A stretch of DNA of 64,000 nt from Bombella mellum (GCF_014048465.1 NZ_PDLY01000001.1:124001-188000); one strand, 5' to 3'; numbered from the stretch's first letter, positions 1 through 9,866 are shown. Notes: a model not told the origin generated them from the sequence alone. Program-made: numbers and translations.

Positions 1-1248
1 CAAATCTATCATGGCCGGACACGCCGTGAGCGGCAGGCCGAGCTTGTGCGTTATGCCGTCGAGGGTGGTATCGCACAGGCCCGCATAGCCCGGGATATTT
101 CCGGAGGTCGTGGTCGTGTCCACGCCAACTTCATGTGGGAGATGGGGGCTGCGGAGGAGGTCATCACCGGTATTCTGGAAGGTGCTCCCGGGCTGATCCA
201 GGGGCTGACCTGTGGGGCGGGCATGCCCTACAGGCTGGCCGAGATTGCGGCTCGGTTCGGGGTGCATTACTACCCGATCGTCTCTTCCGGCCGTGCCTTC
301 AGTGCCCTGTGGAAGCGGTCCTACGTGCGCTTTGCCGAGCTTCTGGGCGGGGTCGTCTATGAGGACCCGTGGCGGGCTGGCGGTCATAATGGCCTTTCCA
401 ACACGGAGAACCCTCACAAGCCGGAGGCTCCCTATCATCGTGTGGCGGCTCTGCGAAAGGTCATGAACGGTTTTGGCCTCCAGCATGTGCCCATCATCAT
501 GGCAGGTGGGGTCTGGCATCTGGAAGAATGGAATGACTGGCTGGACAATCCGGAGATCGGCCTGATCGCCTTCCAGTTCGGAACACGCCCGCTTCTGACC
601 AAGGAAAGTCCTGTTCCTGATGCCTGGAAGCAGCTTCTGTTGACGTTGAAGGAAGGGGACGTGTATCTGAACCGTTTTTCTCCGACAGGGTTCTATTCCT
701 CTGCGGTGAACAACGGCTTCCTTCAGGAACTGCGCGCCCGGTCCGAACGGCAGGTTTCCTTCCGGGCGGATGCCGAGGGAGACTTCAATACGCCGATCTG
801 CCTTGGCGGGCGGGGACGTGAGGTGTTTGTCACTTCGGGTGATGCCGAAAAGGTCAGCCGCTGGAAGGAGGCAGGCTATACCCAGCCCATGCGGACTCCG
901 GATGGCACGGTCGTGTTCGAGACGCTGGAAACGGCCCGTCAGGTCCTGGCTGATCAGGCCGCCTGCATGGGCTGTCTCTCCCAGTGCCGCTTTTCCAACT
1001 GGAGCCAGAAAGGCCCGACCTTCAGCACCGGCCAGCGCGCTGATCCCCGGTCCTTCTGCATCCAGAAGACGTTGCAGACGATCTCCCATCTTCAGGATGT
1101 TTCTCCTGAGGAACAGAAGCAGATCGTGGACCATAATCTGGTCTTCGGTGGAACGAATGCGTGGCGTTTTGCAACGGACCCGTTCTACGCCAACGGGCAT
1201 ATTCCGACCGTCAAGGAGCTGGTCGACCGCATCATGACCGGACGGTAG
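1..1248 (+). CDS. NAD(P)H-dependent flavin oxidoreductase, nitronate monooxygenase family (5' partial)
   Basis: The reading frame is open from base 1, so the true start lies upstream; the GTG at 46 is internal. Visible features are a TIM-barrel FMN fold: a glycine-rich segment (GLTCGAGMPYRLAE), a G-G-H segment (WRAGGHNG) and IIMAGGVW, where family members bind the FMN phosphate. This is the YrpB / 2-nitropropane dioxygenase-like group (COG2070), which oxidises nitronates or serves as an NAD(P)H flavin reductase; the substrate cannot be read from sequence. The C-terminal third extends beyond the minimal barrel and carries a cysteine cluster, CMGCLSQC, that might bind a metal (inference). An intrinsic terminator follows directly, so this is the last gene of its transcript. 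Confidence 0.85.
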   Translation, partial: QIYHGRTRRERQAELVRYAVEGGIAQARIARDISGGRGRVHANFMWEMGAAEEVITGILEGAPGLIQGLTCGAGMPYRLAEIAARFGVHYYPIVSSGRAFSALWKRSYVRFAELLGGVVYEDPWRAGGHNGLSNTENPHKPEAPYHRVAALRKVMNGFGLQHVPIIMAGGVWHLEEWNDWLDNPEIGLIAFQFGTRPLLTKESPVPDAWKQLLLTLKEGDVYLNRFSPTGFYSSAVNNGFLQELRARSERQVSFRADAEGDFNTPICLGGRGREVFVTSGDAEKVSRWKEAGYTQPMRTPDGTVVFETLETARQVLADQAACMGCLSQCRFSNWSQKGPTFSTGQRADPRSFCIQKTLQTISHLQDVSPEEQKQIVDHNLVFGGTNAWRFATDPFYANGHIPTVKELVDRIMTGR

Positions 1249-1274
1249 GAGAGTCTGACCGGATCGTATGGATG

Positions 1275-1306
1275 GGGTGCGGATATCTGATCCGCACCCT
1301 TTTTTT
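1275..1306 (+). terminator. Rho-independent terminator
   Basis: A perfect 10-bp stem (GGGTGCGGAT / ATCCGCACCC) with a 5-base loop is followed by seven T residues, 26 bases after the flavin oxidoreductase stop. It also lies just beyond the end of the convergent pdxH, so it separates the two transcripts. Confidence 0.85.
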
Positions 1307-1317
1307 GTTCATCCGGG

Positions 1318-1953
1318 TCAGGGGAAAAGGCGTTGGGTCGTCCATCCCGTGCCATCCGATGTCCGGGTGAAGAGAACACGGTCATGCAGGCGGAAAGGCT
1401 TGTCCATCCAGAACTCCATGGAAAGAGGTCTGACACGGTAGCCGTTCCAGTAAGGGGGACGGGGGACGGTACCGATGGCAAAGCGGGCCGTCTCTTTCGT
1501 TACGGCCTGCCAGAGGGCCTTGCGGCTGGCCACGGGGCGGGACTGCTGGCTGGCCCATGCTCCAATGCGGCTGGCACGGGGGCGGGACTGGAAATAGGCA
1601 TCAGCCTCTTCATCCGGAAGACGTGAGACCGTTCCCCGGATGCGGACCTGCCGCCGCAGGGATTTCCAGTGGAACAGCAGGGCCGCCTTCATGGTCTGTT
1701 CCAGCTCCTGCCCCTTGGCGGACTCGCTGTTCGTGTAAAAGACGAAACCTTCACTGTCGAACCCTTTCAGCAGAACCATGCGGACGTCGGGCAGGCTCTG
1801 GTCGTCCACAGTGGCCAGGGCCATGGCGTTGGGGTCGTTCGGTTCTTTATGTTCGGCGAGGGTCATCCAGTCCTGAAACAGAAGGAAGGGGTTGTCCCCG
1901 GCAATGGTCTGGTCGTCATCCTGAAAGGCGGCTTCGGCTGTTTCGTCGGTCAT
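1318..1953 (-). CDS. pdxH: Pyridoxamine 5'-phosphate oxidase
   Basis: This FMN enzyme oxidises pyridoxamine/pyridoxine 5'-phosphate to pyridoxal 5'-phosphate, the last step of PLP synthesis and salvage, in the cytosol. The 211-aa length is typical. Family motifs are in order: RMVLLKG (58-64), [14 protein letters not shown] (94-107, FMN/substrate contacts), [13 protein letters not shown] (123-135) and a C-terminal RLHDR ... W ... QRLFP. The start was kept at the first ATG because the acidic N-terminal leader before residue 20 is normal in this family. It is divergent from the TIM-barrel gene at 2112 and convergent with the flavin oxidoreductase. PLP carrier protein YggS lies 5 kb away, and PLP enzymes HemA and CysK are also in the window. 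Confidence 0.95.
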   Translation of the reverse strand: MTDETAEAAFQDDDQTIAGDNPFLLFQDWMTLAEHKEPNDPNAMALATVDDQSLPDVRMVLLKGFDSEGFVFYTNSESAKGQELEQTMKAALLFHWKSLRRQVRIRGTVSRLPDEEADAYFQSRPRASRIGAWASQQSRPVASRKALWQAVTKETARFAIGTVPRPPYWNGYRVRPLSMEFWMDKPFRLHDRVLFTRTSDGTGWTTQRLFP

Positions 1954-2111
1954 GCTGAGGGAATCCTGTTGCGAGATGATGGGTGATCATGAAAGCAGAG
2001 GGGAGCCGTGTCCATAGAGGTGCCGGTCTGCCTGTCATGTGGTGCGGGGCTTGGTAAGTCATGAAGGGTCATCCATATAGGAAGCGACAAGGACAGGCAG
2101 GAAGGACAGTC

Positions 2112-2786
2112 ATGGAGACGTTCAGGTTCATTTTCATGCTGACACGTGACGACCGCACGGTGGAGACAGCCCTGGAGGCGGCAGAAACGGCCCTCCGGCT
2201 GGGCATCCGGCATGTCGGATTCAAGGATATCGGTCTGCCCGTGGAGCAGCTGCGGATACTGGCGGATAGGATACGCTCTGCTGGGGCGACCTCATATCTG
2301 GAGATCGTGTCACCGGACCGGGAACGGGAGCTGGACTCCGTCAGGGCCGGCTTGGCCTTGGGGGTGGACTGTCTGATGGGAGGCACGCATGTGCCGGACG
2401 TGCTGCCTCTTCTGGCGGGGCATGACGTGGCTTATTACCCGTTTGCAGGGCATGTCGTGGGGCATCCCAGCGTGCTGAAAGGCTCACCGGAGGAAATAGC
2501 CCGCAATGCGGCGGAATGGGCCGCCCATCCTGCCGTGACGGGGCTGGACCTGCTGGCGTACCGGAATGACGGGAATGTCCCGGAGGTCATCCGGGCCAGC
2601 TGTGAGGCCGTAAAGAAACCCGTGATCGTGGCAGGGTCCATCAGCACACCGGAACAGATCAGGACGGTTCGGAAGGCCGGGGCGACGGGTTTCACCGTGG
2701 GAACATCGGTTCTGGAAGGGACATTCCCGGCTGGAAGCAGAGGCTTGGAAGATCAGCTCCGGGCCGTGATGGCCTGCTGTTCCTGA
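2112..2786 (+). CDS. HisA/TIM-barrel-like protein of unknown function
   Basis: The 224-aa product has alternating beta/alpha pattern and glycine-rich phosphate-binding-like ends: PVIVAGSIST (about 175-184) and GATGFTVGTSVLEG near the C-terminus. These resemble the last two strands of ribulose-phosphate-binding barrels such as HisA/HisF. The histidine-pathway enzyme itself is not convincing, because the HisA N-terminal catalytic strand is replaced by FRFIFMLTRDDRTVE. ATG 2112 was chosen over the upstream ATG at 2061 because GAAGGA lies 5-6 bases before it and the upstream 17 codons are unlike protein. It converges with the DUF1489 gene, with the two stops only three bases apart. Function unassigned. 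Confidence 0.7.
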   Translation: METFRFIFMLTRDDRTVETALEAAETALRLGIRHVGFKDIGLPVEQLRILADRIRSAGATSYLEIVSPDRERELDSVRAGLALGVDCLMGGTHVPDVLPLLAGHDVAYYPFAGHVVGHPSVLKGSPEEIARNAAEWAAHPAVTGLDLLAYRNDGNVPEVIRASCEAVKKPVIVAGSISTPEQIRTVRKAGATGFTVGTSVLEGTFPAGSRGLEDQLRAVMACCS

Positions 2787-2789
2787 CCG

Positions 2790-3242
2790 TCACAGAAGGC
2801 CCAGCTCGGACAGCTGGTTGCGGAGGGATGCTGGCAGGGAGCTGATTCCGTCATCGGGGAGGTCAGCGGCTCCCTTGCCAAGATCGGGTGGGGCATCTTC
2901 CGGTTTGAAGTACCGCCAGCCCTGAAAAGGCCGCATGGGCCGGGGTTGGGTCGGGATGACCTCGTCCGAGACGAGGATCAGCGTGCCGGGATGGCCGTCA
3001 TCCCGGGTGTAGCTGTCAAACCCGATGATGGGCTGCCGACACATGATGAGACCGTTGATGACCCGGTAGATGGACCCGCCTCCCTGTACGATGTCCTCAG
3101 CCCGTTTGGGCATGGTGCGGGTGCGCACATAGGCCGTTCCTCTGTGGCGTTCCACCGCCACCCAGTCCCGCAGCATCTCGGGGGAGGTGCAGCCTACGAT
3201 CAGTTTTATCATGTGGAGGGTGGGGGCTTTCTGTGCAGACAT
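2790..3242 (-). CDS. DUF1489 family protein
   Basis: The product, about 150 aa, matches the alphaproteobacterial DUF1489 pattern: an N-terminal MIKLIVGCTSPEML segment, then YVRTRTMPKRAEDI, GGSIYRVINGLIMCRQ and a C-terminal FQGWRYFKPEDAPPDL. The family is cytosolic and has no established biochemical role. The start was placed at the ATG at 3242 (MSAQKAPTLHMIKL), which drops 22 residues of an upstream extension with no homology. An even later start at MIKL is possible. It lies downstream of hemW on the same strand with a 75-bp gap. Confidence 0.75.
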   Translation of the reverse strand: MSAQKAPTLHMIKLIVGCTSPEMLRDWVAVERHRGTAYVRTRTMPKRAEDIVQGGGSIYRVINGLIMCRQPIIGFDSYTRDDGHPGTLILVSDEVIPTQPRPMRPFQGWRYFKPEDAPPDLGKGAADLPDDGISSLPASLRNQLSELGLL

Positions 3243-3317
3243 GGCGGCATCACGCTGTGTATGATGGAAGGCTGCCCCTGTAGATGGGGTGCAGTCGGTT
3301 CTTTTCAAAGGTGGCGT

Positions 3318-4487
3318 TCAGAGAACAAGCTGGCCAAGCAGGGCTTCCAGCCGGAGGCGGCCTTCATCCGTGGCTCGGAGGGTCTGGGCGTCCTGTTCCA
3401 GATAGCCTTCCTCAAGACAGGCCTCCAGAATGACGGGGTCGAGGCAGTCTCGCAGCGGCAGGCCGGTCCGTCTGCTGAAATGGGCCGCATTGATGCCTTC
3501 CCGCAGGCGCAGCCCCATGAGCAGGGCCTCATGAGCCTTCATGTCCGGTGAGAGTGTTTCATCGTCCTTTGTGCCGTGCCCATGTGTTTCCACACGCTCT
3601 GCCCAAGGTTCCGGGGCACGGTGGCGACGTGTGGCGTGGAGCTGGCCCCTGAAGGTCAGGCGGCTGTGGGCACCGGGGCCAATGCCCAGATAGTCGTCAT
3701 AATGCCAGTAGGTGAGGTTGTGGCGGCTTTCGGCACCGGGGATGGCATAGTTGGAGATTTCATAGTCACGCAGGCCGAAACGGGCGGCCTCGTCACGGGT
3801 CATCGTGTAGAGGGACGCCGCCAGATCATCCTCAGGCAGGACGAGGCTGCCCCGCCTGTGCTGGGCCTCGAATTTCGTGCCGGGTTCGATCGTCAGCTGG
3901 TAGAGTGAGAGATGGTCTGCGGCCAGAGCCAGGGCCTGGCGAAGTTCCGCACGCCATTTCTCTTCCGTCTGGCCGGGGCGTGCATAGATCAGGTCAAAGG
4001 AGAGGCGGGGGAAAATGCTGCGTCCCAGTTCCAGGGCCGCAATGGCCTGTCGTGCTGAATGCTGTCGCCCCAGAGCGGCCAGATCGGTCTCATCAAGGCT
4101 CTGCACGCCGAGGGAGAGGCGGTTCACTCCGGCTTCTGCAAAGGCACGGAACCTGTCGGCCTCCACGCTGGTGGGATTGGCCTCCAGAGTGATCTCGAGG
4201 TCATTCACGCTGGGGAAGAGGCGGCGGGCATCCTCGATCAGATGATGGACCGTCTTCGGTCGCATGAGGGAGGGCGTTCCCCCTCCGAAAAAGATCGAGA
4301 CAAGCTGCCGGGGTGCATCCTGCGTCAGTCGTGCGGCCTCATGTGCCAGCTCGGCCCTCAGGGCGTTGGCGAAACGCTCCTGAGGGATGGTTTCCCGCAC
4401 ATGGGAGTTGAAATCACAGTACGGGCATTTGGCAAGGCAGAAAGGCCAGTGGATGTAGAGCGAAAGCGGAAGGGGCTGGTGGGCCAC
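3318..4487 (-). CDS. hemW: Heme chaperone HemW (radical SAM, HemN-like)
   Basis: The protein belongs to the coproporphyrinogen dehydrogenase-like radical SAM family. The iron-sulfur motif FCLAKCPYCDF gives Cys 17, 21 and 24 (CX3CX2C). The residue after the third Cys pair is D-F rather than the extra Cys typical of true HemN, which supports HemW, a heme-binding chaperone. FFGGGTPSL and LGVQSLDETDL are further radical-SAM and SAM-contact motifs, and a HemN C-terminal domain follows. GTG at 4487 was chosen because it lies directly after the kup stop (TGA at 4490-4492) and gives the usual 389-aa length. The longer frame to 4592 would overlap kup. Start confidence is moderate; it is probably co-transcribed with kup. 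Confidence 0.9.
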   Translation of the reverse strand: MAHQPLPLSLYIHWPFCLAKCPYCDFNSHVRETIPQERFANALRAELAHEAARLTQDAPRQLVSIFFGGGTPSLMRPKTVHHLIEDARRLFPSVNDLEITLEANPTSVEADRFRAFAEAGVNRLSLGVQSLDETDLAALGRQHSARQAIAALELGRSIFPRLSFDLIYARPGQTEEKWRAELRQALALAADHLSLYQLTIEPGTKFEAQHRRGSLVLPEDDLAASLYTMTRDEAARFGLRDYEISNYAIPGAESRHNLTYWHYDDYLGIGPGAHSRLTFRGQLHATRRHRAPEPWAERVETHGHGTKDDETLSPDMKAHEALLMGLRLREGINAAHFSRRTGLPLRDCLDPVILEACLEEGYLEQDAQTLRATDEGRLRLEALLGQLVL

Positions 4488-4489
4488 GA

Positions 4490-6457
4490 TCAGATCGCGA
4501 CCCGTACCCCGAACTCCATGACACGCTCCGGCGGAATCCGGAAGAACTCGGAAATCGACGTGGCATTGTTGAGGAGATAGAGGAACACCCACATCCGCCA
4601 GAGTGACATCTTCGGCACCTTGGAGCGGAAGACGAGGTCATGCGAGGTGAAATAGGACGCCTGAATGGGGTCGAAATCCATTTCTGTCATGCCAGCCAGT
4701 GTCAGGGGCAGGTTGGGCATCTCCATGAAGCCGTAACGGATGATGACCCGGCGGATGCCTGGTGCCAGTTCCTTGACAGTCATGCGCTGGTCGGGGTCCG
4801 CTTCCGGCTGGTCGAGCGTCTGCACGGTGACGAACAGGACTGTCTGGTGCAGGACCTTGTTGTGCCGCAGGTTGTAGAGCAGGGCATCCGGCACCATTTC
4901 CGGGTCCGAGGTCAGGAAGACGGCCAGGCCTGGCACCCGGATGGTGCGGGACTGGGTCAGCCGGGTGATGAAGGACCCCATCGGCACGGCATCACGCTTT
5001 TTCATGTTGCGGATGAGCTGGCGGCCACGCTGCCATGTGGTCATGATGAGCGTGCTGCCGACGGCGATGCTGAGCGGCACCCAGCCCCCATCCGGAATTT
5101 TCATCACGTTGGAGGAGAAGAAGACGGCATCCATGACGAAGAAGAAGCCGAACACGGTTCCGACGGCATAGCTCTTCCACTGGAAGACCCGGCGGAAGAC
5201 CACCATGGCCAGCACGCAGGTGCAGAGGAAGGTCCCCGTCACGGCGATGCCGTAAGCCGAGGCCAGGGCCGCCGAGGAGCGGAAGGCGATCACCAGCACA
5301 ACGGAGCCGAAGGCAAACATCCAGTTGAGGGACGGCAGGTAGATCTGTGCCTCCTCATGCGGGTTGGTGTGGATGATGCGGGTGCGGGGCAGGTAACCGA
5401 GCTGGATCAGCTGGCGGCAGAGGGAGAAGCTGCCGGAGATGCCCGCCTGGCTGGCGATGATGGTGGCCATCGTGGCCAGCAGCAGCATGGGAATCTGCAT
5501 CCAGTGCGGGGCCAGATAATAGAACGGATTGGCCAGCGTGGTCGGGTCGCTGATGATGGAGGCGGCCTGACCGAAATAGTTCAGGGACAGGGCGGGCAGC
5601 ACGAGGAAGAGCCACGCAAGCCGGATGGGAGACCGTCCGAAATGCCCCATGTCGGCATAGAGGGCCTCAGCCCCGGTGACGGACAGCACGACGGAGCCAA
5701 GGGCTATGAAGGACAGCTTGCCGTGCGTGACGATGAAGCGGATGGCCTCCAGCGGCGAGAGGGCCAGCAGTACGCCGGGATGGAGCAGGATGCCCCGGGC
5801 ACCCAGGACGGCGATGGTGATGAACCAGACCAGCATGATGGGGCCGAAGGCCTTGCCGATCTTCCCCGTGCCTAGGGCCTGGGCGGCGAAAAGCCCAAGC
5901 AGGATGATGATGGCGGCCGGAATGATGAAGGGCGAGGCATCCGGCACGGAAATTTCCACACCCTCCACGGCGGAGAGAACCGAGATGGCTGGCGTGATGA
6001 TGCCGTCACCAAAGAACAGGCAGGCCCCGGCAATGCCGATCAGCCCGAACACCCAGCGGAAGTAGTTGGATTTGCAGACGCGCTGGGCCAGGGCCATCAG
6101 GGCGATGATGCCGCCTTCCTTGTTGTGGTCGGCCCGCATGATGAGGATGACATATTTGATGGTCACGACCAGCATGAGTGCCCAGAAGGTCAGGCTGGTC
6201 AGCCCGATGACTTCCCATGCGTGGGCGGGATGGGTCTCCGACCCGACATTGCGGATGGAGGACTGCAGGGCGTAGAGCGGGCTGGTCCCGATGTCGCCAT
6301 ACACGACACCCAGAGCGGCCAGCATGGCCCCCATGCCCTTCGGGCGGCTGTGGCCTTCCTGCCCATGCTGTGGAGCTGATGTTGGTGTCCCGATGGAGTT
6401 GGGATATCGGGGATCGGAAGAGGATTCCTTGAGGGACATGCTATCCTGTTCAGACAT
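4490..6457 (-). CDS. kup: Low-affinity potassium transport protein Kup
   Basis: Inner-membrane K+/H+ symporter of the KUP/HAK family. The signature at the first membrane helix, ALGVVYGDIGTSPLYAL, is intact, followed by RADHNKEGGIIALMAL and GDGIITPAISVLSA. About twelve hydrophobic segments fill the first 450 residues, and the rest forms the cytoplasmic tail. The length, about 655 aa, is normal. The start is not certain: in-frame ATGs occur at 6493, 6469 and 6457. The last was chosen because AGGA lies 11 bases before it and it removes a poorly conserved leader. It is followed within two bases by hemW. A perfect palindrome lies in the gap between yggS and kup (6561-6619). Confidence 0.93.
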   Translation of the reverse strand: MSEQDSMSLKESSSDPRYPNSIGTPTSAPQHGQEGHSRPKGMGAMLAALGVVYGDIGTSPLYALQSSIRNVGSETHPAHAWEVIGLTSLTFWALMLVVTIKYVILIMRADHNKEGGIIALMALAQRVCKSNYFRWVFGLIGIAGACLFFGDGIITPAISVLSAVEGVEISVPDASPFIIPAAIIILLGLFAAQALGTGKIGKAFGPIMLVWFITIAVLGARGILLHPGVLLALSPLEAIRFIVTHGKLSFIALGSVVLSVTGAEALYADMGHFGRSPIRLAWLFLVLPALSLNYFGQAASIISDPTTLANPFYYLAPHWMQIPMLLLATMATIIASQAGISGSFSLCRQLIQLGYLPRTRIIHTNPHEEAQIYLPSLNWMFAFGSVVLVIAFRSSAALASAYGIAVTGTFLCTCVLAMVVFRRVFQWKSYAVGTVFGFFFVMDAVFFSSNVMKIPDGGWVPLSIAVGSTLIMTTWQRGRQLIRNMKKRDAVPMGSFITRLTQSRTIRVPGLAVFLTSDPEMVPDALLYNLRHNKVLHQTVLFVTVQTLDQPEADPDQRMTVKELAPGIRRVIIRYGFMEMPNLPLTLAGMTEMDFDPIQASYFTSHDLVFRSKVPKMSLWRMWVFLYLLNNATSISEFFRIPPERVMEFGVRVAI

Positions 6458-6560
6458 GGAGAAGACCATCCTGTGTGACTGATAGACACCCATCCCCCAC
6501 AGGAAGACAGGCAGGGATGCCCCATGCAGAAGGGGACACCGATTATGATGTTTCCGGTTT

Positions 6561-6619
6561 CATGACAGTTTTTTCATGGAGAATGCAAGTAGAGACCTTA
6601 AAAAAACTGTCATGACAGT
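6561..6619. repeat. Inverted repeat and palindrome between yggS and kup
   Basis: CATGACAGTTTTTT (6561-6574) and AAAAAACTGTCATG (6601-6614) form a perfect 14-bp inverted repeat around a 26-base spacer. The right arm is itself part of a perfect palindrome, ACTGTCATGACAGT (6606-6619). The element lies just past the yggS stop and about 100 bases upstream of kup. It could act as a terminator or attenuator stem, or as a dimeric repressor operator for kup. No protein is assigned. Confidence 0.5.
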
Positions 6620-6621
6620 AA

Positions 6622-7299
6622 TCACCGTGACGGGCGGTTTCCAAAGATAGCCGTGCCGACACGGACGAGCGTCGCCCCCTCGGCAATGGCGGTCTCAAAG
6701 TCGGCTGACATGCCCATGGAGAGGGCGGGAAGGCCATGACGGCGGTTCATATCCGCCAGCCTGCGGAAGAAGGGGCGGGGGTCTTCGTCGGCGGGGGGGA
6801 TGGCCATGAGACCTTTCACATGTCGGCCAAAACGGCGCAGGGCATCCTCGATGAACCGGTCCGCCTCTGTGGTGGCGATGCCGGATTTCTGCGGTTCGTC
6901 ACCAATGTTCACCTGCACGAACAGCTCAGGCAGGCGGCCCGTTTTCTGGGAGGCCTTTTCCAGTGCCGTGCTGAGCGAGGGACGGTCCAGACTTTCGATC
7001 ACGTCGGCAAGGGCGCAGGCCTCGGTGGCCTTGTTGCTCTGGAGCGTGCCTATGAGATGCAGGCGGAGGTCCGGCCATTTTTCCCGCAGGGCAGGAAATT
7101 TGGCGGCGGCCTCCTGTATGCGGTTCTCCCCGAAAATGCGCTGCCCGGCCTCAAGGGCCTGCTGTACCGCACTTTGCGGATGGAACTTGCTGACGGCCAC
7201 GAGGCTGACAGCTTCCGCCGGGCGGGCAGCCTTCTGGCAGGCGGTGCTGATGCGGGTTCGGATGCCCTCCAGGGCCTGGGCGATGGTATGATCTGTCAT
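6622..7299 (-). CDS. PLP homeostasis protein, YggS/PROSC family
   Basis: A cytosolic PLP-binding protein with a single TIM-barrel domain that buffers pyridoxal phosphate and has no known enzymatic activity. The PLP lysine is in LVAVSKFHP (K38). IFGENRIQEA, LHLIGTLQSNK and FVQVNIGDEPQKSG are the family blocks, and the C-terminal ALSMGMSADFETAIAEGATLVRVG closes the phosphate site. The start is the ATG at 7299, giving 225 aa, the usual size; the extension upstream to 7479 is antisense to rsmB and unlike the family. It diverges from rsmB with about 95 bases between starts. Confidence 0.92.
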   Translation of the reverse strand: MTDHTIAQALEGIRTRISTACQKAARPAEAVSLVAVSKFHPQSAVQQALEAGQRIFGENRIQEAAAKFPALREKWPDLRLHLIGTLQSNKATEACALADVIESLDRPSLSTALEKASQKTGRLPELFVQVNIGDEPQKSGIATTEADRFIEDALRRFGRHVKGLMAIPPADEDPRPFFRRLADMNRRHGLPALSMGMSADFETAIAEGATLVRVGTAIFGNRPSR

Positions 7300-7393
7300 G
7301 ATCGATGGATTGCAGCCCCTTTGGCGGGGAGGGTCAAGGGGGCGTGCAAAAACCATCTTGACTTTCCAGCCGTTAACTCCTGACAACGGGCGC

Positions 7394-8722
7394 ATGACAA
7401 ATGCTTCTTCTCCCCGTCCAGCCCGTTCACGCCCCAGGGGCGGACGGGGTCGGCAGTCCGCTTCCCGTCCTGCCTCCATTTCCCGTCATGAGGACCCGGT
7501 GAGGGACCTGGCCCTCGACATCATCTGCGGTGTGGTGGAGCATCGCCGGATGCTGGAAACCACGCTGGAACGCAGCAGCTGCGAGGGGCGGGACCGTGCG
7601 GCCGCCCACCGTCTGGCGGCGGCCACGCTCCGCCATCTGGGCAGCATGACGGAGCTGCTCCAGCCGCTCCTCCGCCGCCAGCCGCCGGAGCCGGTCCGCT
7701 GTGCCCTGCTGCTGGGTGTGGCGCAGATCATCCATCTCCAGACCCCCCCTCATGCGGCCGTGGGCACGATCGTGGACCTGCTGCACCGGCGTGGCCTGTC
7801 GCCTTTTGCGGGGCTGGCCAATGCCGTCCTGCGCCGTGTGGTGCGGGAGGCCGAAACGCTGAAGGAGGGGCTGGATGACGCCCGACTGGATGTGCCGCAC
7901 TGGCTCTGGAGTTCCTGGGGGCGGCGGGCACGGTCCATCACGCAGGGTTTCTATCAGGAAGCGCCGCTGGACCTCACTGTGAAGCCTGGTTATGAGGCCC
8001 CGGAAGGGGGCGAGACCCTGCCGACGGGGACGGTCCGCTACCCGGCGGGCACGAAAATGGCAGACCTGCCGGGCTTTGCGGAAGGCCATTTCTGGGCACA
8101 GGACATGGCGGCGGCCATGCCGGTCCGGCTGATGGGTGACATGCGGGGGAAGCGGGTGGCCGACCTGTGCGCTGCGCCGGGCGGCAAGACGGCCCAGCTG
8201 CTCTGTGCGGGGGCCGAGGTGATGGCCGTGGAACGTGAGAAGCCCCGTGCCCAGAGGCTGAAGGAGAATCTGGCCCGCCTCCAGCTGAGGGCCGAGGTCA
8301 TTGTGGGGGATGCCCTTTGCTGGCGTCCTTCCGGGCCGCTGGATGCCGTGCTGCTGGATGCGCCCTGCTCGGCCACGGGGACGCTGCGGCGTCACCCGGA
8401 TGTCCTATGGATCAAACGCCCCCGGGACATCACCACGCTGGCAGCGGGGCAGGACCGTTTCATTGATGCCGCCTATGACATGCTGAAGCCGGGCGGGATG
8501 CTGCTCTATGCCGTCTGTTCCCTTCAGGATGAGGAAGGTCCGCAGCGTATCGCCCATGCTCTGGAAGATGGCCGGTGGGAGCTGTCTCCCTTCACGGAGG
8601 ATGAGCTGGCGGCTTTTCCCCGTGCCCGCACGGAGGAAGGGTACTTCCGTACCCATCCGGGCATGAACGTGGCACAGGGTGGCATGGATGGCTTCTTTGC
8701 CGCCAGGCTGATCCGCCGCTAG
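7394..8722 (+). CDS. rsmB: 16S rRNA (cytosine-967-C5)-methyltransferase RsmB
   Basis: Methylates C967 of 16S rRNA using SAM. The N-terminal part, residues about 30-165, is the helical NusB-like RNA-binding domain (PVRDLALDII ... LLLGVAQIIHLQTPPHAAV). The C-terminal half is a Rossmann methyltransferase with VADLCAAPGGKTAQL (SAM site), DAPCSATGTLRRHPDV (catalytic-release Cys) and VCSLQDEEG (catalytic Cys motif). The start is ATG 7394, with a basic low-complexity Arg/Ser/Pro leader of about 30 residues that may be disordered. The 442-aa length is normal for the family. It is divergent from yggS and convergent with the cysteine synthase gene. Confidence 0.93.
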   Translation: MTNASSPRPARSRPRGGRGRQSASRPASISRHEDPVRDLALDIICGVVEHRRMLETTLERSSCEGRDRAAAHRLAAATLRHLGSMTELLQPLLRRQPPEPVRCALLLGVAQIIHLQTPPHAAVGTIVDLLHRRGLSPFAGLANAVLRRVVREAETLKEGLDDARLDVPHWLWSSWGRRARSITQGFYQEAPLDLTVKPGYEAPEGGETLPTGTVRYPAGTKMADLPGFAEGHFWAQDMAAAMPVRLMGDMRGKRVADLCAAPGGKTAQLLCAGAEVMAVEREKPRAQRLKENLARLQLRAEVIVGDALCWRPSGPLDAVLLDAPCSATGTLRRHPDVLWIKRPRDITTLAAGQDRFIDAAYDMLKPGGMLLYAVCSLQDEEGPQRIAHALEDGRWELSPFTEDELAAFPRARTEEGYFRTHPGMNVAQGGMDGFFAARLIRR

Positions 8723-8742
8723 GGACGGATCGGCCCGGGATG

Positions 8743-9765
<1,023 letters not shown>

Positions 9766-9822
9766 GAATGAATCCGGTTGCTGCTGGTCGGCGGGATGAA
9801 GCGTGTTTAACGTGACAGAAAT

Positions 9823-9866
9823 GGTATCATTGGCATGATGATACCCGTGGTGTCGTGAAAGGGTAT
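9823..9866. promoter_or_regulatory. Putative operator, repeated half-sites between cysK and rhodanese gene
   Basis: GGTATCAT (9823-9830) and ATGATACC (9838-9845) form a perfect 8-bp inverted repeat with a 7-base spacer. A third half-site, GGGTAT (9861-9866), faces ATACCC at 9841-9846. The block sits between two divergent sulfur-related genes and could control both. The regulator is unknown. Confidence 0.4.

Noticed and set aside
4640-5875. 411-residue plus-strand frame over kup
   Set aside because: It is antisense to the intact potassium transporter, and the product is low-complexity His/Gly/Asp/Gln-rich sequence without homology.
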